Source: Fibrobacter sp. | GTDB lineage: Bacteria > Fibrobacterota > Fibrobacteria > Fibrobacterales > Fibrobacteraceae | Assembly: GCA_021443065.1 (NCBI GenBank) | Contig: JABUUR010000253.1 | Coordinates: 1 to 5,864 of the forward strand | Reading direction: 5' to 3' | DNA length: 5,864 nt | In this document: piece after piece, positions 1 to 5,020 of the stretch | How the letters are laid out: every line of letters starts with the position of its first letter | Position numbering within the stretch: the stretch's first letter is position 1 | The notes under the pieces: generated by a model | The model's input: only the letters and a program-made list of their open reading frames with translations | Databases searched by the model: none | What the model was told of the DNA's origin: nothing | Program-made: the position numbers and the translations under genes

Positions 1-77
1 AGAATAAAAACATTGTCATTGTCTTGCCGGATAGGGGAGACCGTTATTTCAGCACCGGGTTGTGGGAAAAACGGTGA
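1..77 (+). CDS. cysK: Cysteine synthase family protein, C-terminal end (partial)
   Basis: Only the last 24 codons are in the window (first full codon at base 3, stop TGA at 75-77). They read NKNIVIVLPDRGDRYFSTGL followed by WEKR. The pattern I-V-x-V-L-P-D-x-G-x-R-Y-x-S-T-x-L is the characteristic C-terminal strand and tail of fold-type II PLP enzymes of the O-acetylserine sulfhydrylase/cystathionine beta-synthase group, where the usual form is close to VLPDSGERYLST. The family makes cysteine from O-acetylserine and sulfide in the cytoplasm. The catalytic Lys and the PLP-binding loops lie outside the window, so CysK, CysM and a CBS-type enzyme cannot be separated. CysK is the most likely because the protein ends directly after this motif, with no CBS-domain extension. 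It converges with the minus-strand barrel gene. The piece is short, so the call rests on one motif. Confidence 0.75.
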   Translation, partial: NKNIVIVLPDRGDRYFSTGLWEKR

Positions 78-96
78 AATTCTTTCGCCATTTCCC
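64..96 (+). terminator. Hairpin over the 3' end of the cysteine synthase gene; possible terminator
   Basis: GGGAAA (64-69) pairs with TTTCCC (91-96), and GGTGAAA (73-79) pairs with TTTCGCC (83-89) with one G-U pair, leaving a TTC loop. An AAC/A internal bulge separates the two stems, giving about 13 pairs in all. The stop codon TGA (75-77) lies inside the stem. No T-run follows on either strand, so it is not a canonical intrinsic terminator. It could be an RNA 3'-end stabiliser or a weak terminator. Confidence 0.3.
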
Positions 97-101
97 AGTT
101 C

Positions 102-121
102 CCATCAAATGACCATCAAAT
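102..121. repeat. Tandem 9-bp direct repeat CCATCAAAT
   Basis: CCATCAAAT occurs at 102-110 and again at 113-121, an 11-base period, in the convergent gap after the cysteine synthase gene. An 11-base period is about one helical turn, as in some protein-binding sites, but there are only two copies and no promoter beside them. Function unknown; it may be chance or a small slippage duplication. Confidence 0.35.
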
Positions 122-125
122 AAGA

Positions 126-189
126 TTTTACGCTCACCATGGGACATATTTCTTATACTTTCGGGACTTTTTTTGATGAGCGCATAAAA
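126..189. repeat. Interrupted inverted repeat in the convergent gap
   Basis: TTTTACGCTCA (126-136) is complementary to TGAGCGcaTAAAA (177-189). There are 11 pairs with a 2-base bulge, enclosing a 40-base loop. The loop holds two GGGAC copies (141-145 and 163-167) and a run of seven T (168-174). The repeat sits just past the stop codon of the minus-strand barrel gene (196-198), so in that transcript it would form directly downstream of the coding region, with A/T-rich arms. A role as a bidirectional transcript end is possible. The long loop makes it weak as an intrinsic terminator. Confidence 0.35.
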
Positions 190-195
190 GGGAAA

Positions 196-1434
196 TTAGA
201 ACCCGAGGCTCAGTTCGGCGATGTAGACTCGTTCCTCGTCTTGTCCGGTATAGTAGCCCCGTTCTTCTGCCCAGGTGGCCAGTTCTAGGGTTACAATACG
301 AAGTGCTTCTACAGCGATGCCTGCAGTGGGGTAGCCACCCTTGAATCCTCCGGAAAGTCTCAGGGTCAAGGCTCGCAGTTCGTTGTTGTAGCCGGGCCAT
401 GCCAATAGGGTCTGTTCAAGTTCAACACCGAAGTTTATATGGGTAAGGGGTTTGTAGTTTTTGTCGCTGTTGAAAGCGTCGGCATAGTCCATGGCGATGT
501 TGAACTTGCGGCCAAAGGCCGTGTTCTTGTTTAACAACTTTGGACTGTAGCATAAACCAAAACTGAAGTTGGGAATGAAGGAATCACCTGCAAGTTCCTT
601 GAAGTAAATATCGCGAAGTGATGCGCCAACTCTAAATTCACGAGTCCACTGGTAAAGAACGCCTATATCCATGCCGATGGAAATGGACTCGAAATTGAAA
701 AGTTCGTCCAGGGCGTTGGTATAGCGTTCTGTCAGGGTATCTTGCAGCGTTTCGTAATCCAGGATGCCTATGGTCAGCGCGTTAATTTTTTGACGTTTGG
801 CAATTTTACCGCCTATACCCACGGAAAGTTGATCTGTAAACCCATAAGAAAAACCGGCCTGAGCCACGGCGTCTACGTAGAAGGTGTCCACGACCATGTA
901 GGGGAGGAGCAGACCTCCGTCCAAATAGGGGGCGAGGCCTCCGCTAACCCAGACCGCTCCTCCAAAGCCATGGACAGCCAATTCGGCATCCAACTTGATG
1001 CTCATGTCCAGCCGCTTATGGTCGTAGGAATTCAAAAGGTCGACCAACTCGGGGTGGTTGCCCAAGGAGTCCAGCAAGGCTCCGTTTCCACCGCCAGCAT
1101 CAGACACTCTCTGGTAGAGTTTCTGCAACTCTTTCACGTCGTTGAAGGTTGAAAAGTATTTTTCGAAAGGGCCTGCGCCGGCCAGATTCAATCGCATGTC
1201 TCCAATGAGATTGCGAGGATAGTAGCCTTGTTCCGGACGCTTCTCGTAATTGCCCAGTCTGTTGATCTGGGTGAGACCGGCGTAATTAAAGTAAATAGCT
1301 TCTTTGTCGTCGGCAACGGCAACGTGGGCGTTGCCCATGGCCTCGGCTCTCAATGAATGGTGGCTGGGGGCTTTGGCCGCAATGCTGAAAGATACTAGAC
1401 CTGCAACAGCAACAAAAGCGAAAATTCGTTTCAT
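196..1434 (-). CDS. Outer-membrane beta-barrel protein, TraF_2/FadL/PorV-like
   Basis: The protein has 412 residues. Residues 1-20 form a Sec signal peptide (MKR, hydrophobic core, cleavage near residues 19-22). Residues 28-54 carry LRAEAMGNAHVAVADDKEA followed by IYFNYAGL, the N-terminal signature of OM barrels related to the TraF_2/FadL/PorV-type proteins (typically G-N-A-x-V-A-V-A-D-D ... N-P-A-G-L). Here the usual Pro of NPAGL is Tyr. The rest alternates amphipathic strands with charged loops, and the chain ends in ELSLGF, a terminal-Phe signal for BAM-dependent insertion. The ATG at 1434 is chosen over an in-frame TTG at 1458 for two reasons: it puts the signal peptide at the N terminus, and it has a purine-rich Shine-Dalgarno six bases upstream. 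The start overlaps the stop of the upstream lipoprotein gene (ATGA), so the two are probably translationally coupled. Cargo or partner is unknown. Transport of a hydrophobic substrate or a secretion-shuttle role would fit the family, but this is inference. Confidence 0.8.
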   Translation of the reverse strand: MKRIFAFVAVAGLVSFSIAAKAPSHHSLRAEAMGNAHVAVADDKEAIYFNYAGLTQINRLGNYEKRPEQGYYPRNLIGDMRLNLAGAGPFEKYFSTFNDVKELQKLYQRVSDAGGGNGALLDSLGNHPELVDLLNSYDHKRLDMSIKLDAELAVHGFGGAVWVSGGLAPYLDGGLLLPYMVVDTFYVDAVAQAGFSYGFTDQLSVGIGGKIAKRQKINALTIGILDYETLQDTLTERYTNALDELFNFESISIGMDIGVLYQWTREFRVGASLRDIYFKELAGDSFIPNFSFGLCYSPKLLNKNTAFGRKFNIAMDYADAFNSDKNYKPLTHINFGVELEQTLLAWPGYNNELRALTLRLSGGFKGGYPTAGIAVEALRIVTLELATWAEERGYYTGQDEERVYIAELSLGF

Positions 1435-2762
1435 TTTTTTCCTCTCCCCTTGAACCAAGCCCTGAACCGTTCTTCATTGTAGTTGTTCCAGCATCCGCCG
1501 ATATTTTTTTGACGCCACTTTAAGTCGTATTTGATGTCGGTGGAATCCGTATCGAGGCGAGCCTTTTCCTTGTTGGCGATGCGGGCGTCTATATCTGATG
1601 AATCGCCTTTCCAATCTAATTTCTTTGCGAATTTGAACAAGGCATTCTTCTTTTCGCGGTCCTTGGTGGGGTACACGAATGTGCGTTCGGCCGTATCGGC
1701 CGGGCTGTAGATTCCGTTACCGTCGATGTCCACAAATTCGTATAAACTGATATTTTGAATTTCTCGGATCTTGGTGGGGTTGCTGTTTTGCGGATTATCC
1801 AAGTCGATGTCCATGACATAGGAATTGTTGTGGCGCAAATCTTCGTCGATTTCTCCGTCGCCGTCGTTGTCAAGTCCGTCGGGAATTTCTTCGTCGACAC
1901 AGCCGTCGCCGTCGTCGTCACGGGCGTTACCGACGTTTATGAACACTTCGGTGCGTTCCAGGTCGTTCTTTTGTACGGCATCGTTCATGTAAAGGATCTG
2001 GTCTGCAAAAAATTCCATGTTTGCATCGACGGTGGAGTCCGTGATACTTGATGTGTCCGGAATGTATTCCTTAAGAAGGATTGCGGCAAGATCTGGATTA
2101 GTCTTGATGGCGGAAGCCGTACTTGCTAGAATCCCGGAGATTTCCTTGACGGTTTCTCCCATTTCTTGAACATCCATGGTGCTCCAGTCAATAGTCAAGA
2201 AATCCTTTGTATTGGTCAGCAGGTCGCTTAATCCGATGTTCAAGGAGCGAACTGTCAGTGCCAGTTTAACGAGCTGTAGTATGGAATAACTGTCCGCAAA
2301 ATCCTTGAACCTGATTTTCTTGTCGGTTAAATTCAAGGTGTCACGGTTTATGAAAGGGTTAAGGTAGAACAAGACGGAATCGATGCCGTTCTCAATCTGG
2401 ACTGCGTCGGAATCGGGCAGGGCTAGCACGGAATCCATGGCACTTGCACCGTTGGCTAAGTTTGTCTTGGCTGCCAGTTGGAAAATGTCGAGCCCCGGTT
2501 GCATGTTCTTTACTGCCTTGACCCGTCCAAACCAGGCTTCGGAGTAGCTGGAATCCGCCTTGATTGCTTTTTCGAAGTATTTACGGGCCTGGGAGTACTC
2601 GTTTTTTTGGTAGTGCAGATAGGCTTCGTAGGTCAACGCAGGGGCATCTTTGTCACTGACCCGTGCGCTGTCGGTAGGGTTGAAAATGTTGCAGCCTGCA
2701 AATCCCAAGGCAAGTGCAAGTGCCACAGATGGTGTGAAATTCTTTATTAAATGCTTAAACAT
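1431..2762 (-). CDS. TPR-containing lipoprotein with Asp-rich calcium-type loops
   Basis: The protein has 443 residues from the ATG at 2762. Residues 1-23 are a lipoprotein signal ending in the lipobox FAGC, with Cys24 as the predicted lipid anchor. The +2 residue is Asn, not Asp, compatible with outer-membrane sorting by the E. coli rule. Residues about 44-83 (AYLHYQKNEYSQARKYFEKA and onward) form one TPR-like helix pair, as in protein-scaffolding repeats. The middle (about 90-275) is helical with no motif I recognise. Residues 281-309 hold two D-x-D-G-D-G-x-x-D-E units, and 345-356 (DIDGNGIYSPAD) fit an EF-hand/dockerin-type loop with D, D, N, D at positions 1, 3, 5 and 12. The C-terminal 90 residues are basic and contain Cys424. 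In-frame TTG (2783) and GTG (2780) starts would put seven or six polar residues before the signal peptide, so the ATG is preferred; a GGTGAG lies 13 bases upstream, rather far. It is the first gene of a coupled pair with the barrel protein, so it may be its periplasm-facing or surface partner. Confidence 0.8.
   Translation of the reverse strand: MFKHLIKNFTPSVALALALGFAGCNIFNPTDSARVSDKDAPALTYEAYLHYQKNEYSQARKYFEKAIKADSSYSEAWFGRVKAVKNMQPGLDIFQLAAKTNLANGASAMDSVLALPDSDAVQIENGIDSVLFYLNPFINRDTLNLTDKKIRFKDFADSYSILQLVKLALTVRSLNIGLSDLLTNTKDFLTIDWSTMDVQEMGETVKEISGILASTASAIKTNPDLAAILLKEYIPDTSSITDSTVDANMEFFADQILYMNDAVQKNDLERTEVFINVGNARDDDGDGCVDEEIPDGLDNDGDGEIDEDLRHNNSYVMDIDLDNPQNSNPTKIREIQNISLYEFVDIDGNGIYSPADTAERTFVYPTKDREKKNALFKFAKKLDWKGDSSDIDARIANKEKARLDTDSTDIKYDLKWRQKNIGGCWNNYNEERFRAWFKGRGKK
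1441..1450 (-). promoter_or_regulatory. Shine-Dalgarno inside the preceding gene; sets the barrel start
   Basis: On the minus strand the bases read AGGGGAGAGG, ending six bases before the ATG at 1434. They are also part of the last codons (K-G-R-G) of the lipoprotein gene. The site, together with the ATGA stop/start overlap at 1431-1434, supports reinitiation of translation and the choice of this start. Confidence 0.7.
1836..1922 (-). repeat. Asp-rich D-x-D-G-D-G repeat coding segment
   Basis: Within the lipoprotein, two units (DDDGDGCVDEE and DNDGDGEIDED) follow each other at a 16-residue (48-base) spacing. The DNA of their cores is nearly identical: GACGACGACGGCGACGG against GACAACGACGGCGACGG. 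The pattern resembles thrombospondin type 3 and related calcium-binding loops in secreted bacterial proteins. Ca2+ binding is inferred from the family pattern. The DNA identity may reflect a recent internal duplication or simply the same preferred codons. Confidence 0.65.
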
Positions 2763-2805
2763 AGTGTTTGTCTCGCTCACCAAAAGATAACATATTTCTT
2801 AAAAA

Positions 2806-2815
2806 AAATATATTT
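2806..2815. promoter_or_regulatory. Palindromic AT element in the divergent promoter region
   Basis: AAATATATTT is a perfect 10-base palindrome in the 59-base gap between the divergent lipoprotein and YkgJ-type genes. It places TATATTTG (2809-2816) on the plus strand and TATATTTT (2812-2805) on the minus strand, both resembling a -10/-7 element. TATATTTG also fits the TAnnTTTG element known from Bacteroidetes. On the minus strand it would leave a leader of roughly 35 bases before the ATG at 2762. On the plus strand it lies only 5 bases from the ATG at 2822. A second plus-strand option is TTGTCT (2768-2773), a 17-base spacer and CATATT (2791-2796). No convincing -33 TTTG is present at the expected distance. 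Confidence 0.35.
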
Positions 2816-2821
2816 GTGCCT

Positions 2822-3598
2822 ATGGATTCCTATCGCGAATATTTCCCTACCAAGGCCTTTCGGCTTGCCGAAATGCGGCTAGGCAACCTTTTGGGCGCCG
2901 AAAGGGATCGCCTTGATGCTGTTGCAGATAAATTAGACAGGGAATCCGCCATTGGACCTGATAATTTGGCAGAACAGTTGCCCTATATTTTGGAATTCAC
3001 CCGGAAATATCACGAGGCCTTTGCAATTTACTTGAAAGCGGTGCTGCCTCAACAGCCTAGGCCCATTCAGTGCCGTGCAGCCTGCGGTAATTGCTGCCAC
3101 CATTATCCAATGTCCGTGGAACCCTTTGAACTGGTATACTTGTACAGTGAACTTCGCAAGCGAGATGATTTGCTGGATGTTATCGAAGCATGCCAGGAAC
3201 GTTCTTCTTTGTTCGAAAGCCTTTACGAAAGCCGCAAGTCCCAGGGGACTGTGGTGGAAGATGATTTTGACGACAAGGCCGAAGATTTGGCCTTGCATGA
3301 TTATTTCGCGGCCTGGAAACCTTGCCCTTTTTCGGACAAGGCGGGTGATTGTACGGTTTACCCGCTGCGACCCGTGTCTTGCCGAATGTACTTTAGCGAA
3401 ACAGACCCGAAGTTCTGCACGCCGGAACATTTGCAGACCCCCGACAACGACAGTTATATAGTGTATTTGCCCGACACCATCGAAGATGCTGTGTACGGAA
3501 TTTCTGAACATTACGCCTTGCTGAATTTGCCTGAAAGTTACTTTGGTGGCTTGTTGGCTTTGAATGGCTACGAAGGTGTTATAGGCTCTGGAGTTTGA
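2822..3598 (+). CDS. YkgJ-type CxxxCxxCC zinc/iron-cluster domain protein
   Basis: The protein has 258 residues and no signal peptide, so it is predicted to be cytoplasmic. Residues 84-92 (CRAACGNCC) are the defining C-x3-C-x2-C-C cluster of the YkgJ/CxxCxxCC family. Further Cys lie at 168 (KPCPF), 177 (GDCTVYPLRPVSC), 187 and 199, giving the usual pattern in which a second Cys group follows with a Y-P-x-R-P-x-x-C-R segment. The family is annotated as a zinc- or iron-chelating domain, but its biochemical role is largely unknown. The N-terminal about 75 residues are helical and specific to this protein. The ATG at 2822 is preferred over an in-frame TTG at 2768, whose 18 extra residues are low-complexity and lie in the promoter region. 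No clear Shine-Dalgarno precedes the ATG, and a GTG two codons upstream is also possible. It is the first gene of a tight three-gene cluster with an SprT-like peptidase and a nitroreductase. It might supply or bind metal for one of them, but this is inference. Confidence 0.82.
   Translation: MDSYREYFPTKAFRLAEMRLGNLLGAERDRLDAVADKLDRESAIGPDNLAEQLPYILEFTRKYHEAFAIYLKAVLPQQPRPIQCRAACGNCCHHYPMSVEPFELVYLYSELRKRDDLLDVIEACQERSSLFESLYESRKSQGTVVEDDFDDKAEDLALHDYFAAWKPCPFSDKAGDCTVYPLRPVSCRMYFSETDPKFCTPEHLQTPDNDSYIVYLPDTIEDAVYGISEHYALLNLPESYFGGLLALNGYEGVIGSGV
3589..3593 (+). promoter_or_regulatory. Shine-Dalgarno deciding the SprT-like start
   Basis: TGGAG lies within the last codons of the YkgJ-type gene, seven bases before a GTG at 3601. 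It favours that GTG over a TTG at 3595 (only one base away, but overlapping the preceding stop as TTGA). A third candidate, ATG at 3622, has only a weak TTGGAA upstream. Confidence 0.5.
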
Positions 3599-3600
3599 TA

Positions 3601-4389
3601 GTGAATTTGTTTGGAATACAGATGGATCTGTTTGGAGCGAGCGCCCCCCAGCCAGAAAAGCCGAAGGTCTCCAATTTGGTTTCGGAAAACGGTTTGGTGC
3701 ATTTCAGATACAGTCCTCGAATGAAAAAAAACATACGCTGTAAGGGGGGTGTACTTTTTGGCCGTCCCGAAGTGATGCTGCCAGAATATATGAAAGGCGA
3801 GGAGTATGCCCAGGCTCGTGAAATTGCGGCGGAGTGGGCAGAACATATTATGCGCAGAAAGACTGCCAAGAACAAGGCTGCCATCAAGGACCTGCAAAAT
3901 CGTTTTTGGACTTTAGTGGACCAGGTTCGTGCGGACTTGGGGGAATCAGCACTTTCCAGCACCGGACGGCTTCCGCCCATACGCCCCAAGGGTAAATACC
4001 ACGATTTGAACGACATTCTTGCAGGCATCAACGAGGTCTATTTTGACAATGCATTGGTCTGCCGTATTACTTGGAGCAACCGCATTGGAGGACTCAGTTA
4101 CCATTCCATTCGCAAAGATCCGGTCACGGGCGAAAATTTTCACCTTATAAGCATCAGCAAAGGATACGATGCGGCCAACTGCCCCAAATATGCCATTGCT
4201 GGAGTCGTCTATCACGAATGCCTGCATATTGCCATTCCGCCCGAAGAAAAGAACGGTCGCCGCATTGTACACGGCCGTAAGTTCCGCAAGCAGGAAAAGC
4301 TGTACATCTATTACGACGAATGGACGAAATGGCACAAGGAAGTTTTGCCTTTGAACATTCTCTGCATGCGAAAGCACAAACCTCTCTAA
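3601..4389 (+). CDS. SprT-like zinc metallopeptidase domain protein
   Basis: The protein has 262 residues from the GTG at 3601, or 255 from the ATG at 3622. The C-terminal half (about 130-262) is SprT-like: a strand segment RITWSNRIGGLSYHSIR, then ISISKGYD, then HECLH at residues 205-209 (the HExxH zinc motif with catalytic Glu206), and a downstream H-G-x-x-F (His224) as the likely third zinc ligand. The spacing and order match SprT/Spartan-type domains, which cleave proteins, in eukaryotes notably DNA-protein crosslinks; bacterial SprT is poorly understood. The N-terminal about 125 residues are unusual. Residues 36-62 (RYSPRMKKNIRCKGG... VMLPEYM) are reminiscent of the Arg/Lys-rich strands at the start of YgjP/DUF45 metallopeptidases, then comes a charged helical stretch. 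There is no signal peptide, so it is cytoplasmic. It starts 2 bases after the YkgJ-type stop and is followed 11 bases later by the nitroreductase, so co-transcription is likely. The substrate cannot be told from the sequence. Confidence 0.78.
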   Translation: MNLFGIQMDLFGASAPQPEKPKVSNLVSENGLVHFRYSPRMKKNIRCKGGVLFGRPEVMLPEYMKGEEYAQAREIAAEWAEHIMRRKTAKNKAAIKDLQNRFWTLVDQVRADLGESALSSTGRLPPIRPKGKYHDLNDILAGINEVYFDNALVCRITWSNRIGGLSYHSIRKDPVTGENFHLISISKGYDAANCPKYAIAGVVYHECLHIAIPPEEKNGRRIVHGRKFRKQEKLYIYYDEWTKWHKEVLPLNILCMRKHKPL

Positions 4390-4400
4390 AGGAGTAGACC

Positions 4401-4922
4401 ATGGATTTTTTGGAACTTGCAAAGTCCCGGTACAGTTGCCGCAAGTTTAGCCACCGCGAAGTGGAAAACGAAAAACTGGATGTCATTTTGGAAGCGGGTC
4501 GCGTAGCCCCCACAGCAACCAACGCCCAGCCGGTAACAGTCCTTGTCCTTAAATCCCAGGAATCCCTTGATAAACTTAGGGCCTTGACCCGCATGACCTA
4601 TGATTCCAACCTGGTTCTGATGGTCTGTTACAATACGGACATTAGTTGGAAGGCGAAAAATTACAACGACGAATTCGATTCCGGAGACATGGATGCAAGT
4701 ATCGTCACGACCCACATGGCTTTGGCCGCCAAGTCGGTAGGGGTGGATTCCCTGTGGGCCAGGGCATTCAACGCAGCCGAAGTGGCCGCGGCCTTTGGCT
4801 TGCCTGAAAACATCCATGTTGCCTGCATATTGGACTTGGGCTATGCCGATGCAGAAGCAGGCGGCCCTTCTCCCCGTCATGAGGCTCGCAGGTCTATGGA
4901 AGAATTTGCAAGAGTATTGTAA
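4401..4922 (+). CDS. Nitroreductase family FMN-dependent oxidoreductase (small)
   Basis: The protein has 173 residues, at the short end of the nitroreductase family. Residues 10-15 (RYSCRKF, with Arg10, Ser12 and Arg14) match the family's N-terminal R-x-S-x-R-x-F FMN-phosphate site. Residues 36-44 (APTATNAQP) match the A-P-S-x-x-N-x-Q-P flavin-binding loop. Residues 96-122 (GDMDASIVTTHMALAAKSVG, then VDSLWARAF) match the helix and Gly-rich segment that contact the flavin at the dimer interface. Such enzymes are cytoplasmic homodimers that use NAD(P)H to reduce nitroaromatics, quinones or other acceptors; the natural substrate here is unknown. The start is well supported: GGAG at 4391-4394 sits six bases before the ATG, and the gap to the preceding stop is 11 bases. 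It is the last gene of the YkgJ/SprT-like cluster. A 98-base gap with its own candidate promoter follows. Confidence 0.88.
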   Translation: MDFLELAKSRYSCRKFSHREVENEKLDVILEAGRVAPTATNAQPVTVLVLKSQESLDKLRALTRMTYDSNLVLMVCYNTDISWKAKNYNDEFDSGDMDASIVTTHMALAAKSVGVDSLWARAFNAAEVAAAFGLPENIHVACILDLGYADAEAGGPSPRHEARRSMEEFARVL

Positions 4923-4986
4923 TTGTAGATTTTTGGAGACTATCATCTCTTTTATCTATCGTTTATACTCTTTCGCCTATTTTTAT

Positions 4987-4994
4987 TATATTTT
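4987..4994 (+). promoter_or_regulatory. Candidate -10-type element before the 5021 barrel gene
   Basis: TATATTTT followed by CGTAAA lies 34 bases before the ATG at 5021, in the 98-base gap after the nitroreductase. It closely resembles TATATTTACGAAAA at 5762 ahead of purB. Transcription from it would give a leader of about 20 bases that includes the GAGGG Shine-Dalgarno (5012-5016). TATACT (4964-4969) is a second possible -10. The rest of the gap shows only a weak GAGA/TCTC stem (4936-4949), not enough to call a terminator for the nitroreductase. Confidence 0.35.
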
Positions 4995-5020
4995 CGTAAA
5001 CTTTAACATTTGAGGGTTTC

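Noticed and set aside
742..1152. 136-codon open frame on the plus strand
   Set aside because: It lies wholly antisense to the barrel gene, which has a signal peptide, family motif and terminal Phe. The translated product has no recognisable features.
1695..1730. Dockerin domain (cellulosome-type) in the lipoprotein
   Set aside because: Only a single calcium-type loop is present, without the duplicated loop-helix unit that defines dockerins.
2933..3511. 192-codon open frame on the minus strand
   Set aside because: It is antisense to the YkgJ-type gene, whose Cys pattern is decisive. It looks like a chance open frame caused by codon bias.
4386..4946. 186-codon open frame on the minus strand
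   Set aside because: It mirrors the nitroreductase gene almost exactly, lacks its own ribosome-binding site, and encodes no motif.
4936..4949. GAGA/TCTC stem followed by TTTT as a terminator of the nitroreductase gene
   Set aside because: The stem has only four pairs and the T-run is short and broken, so it is not distinguishable from chance.
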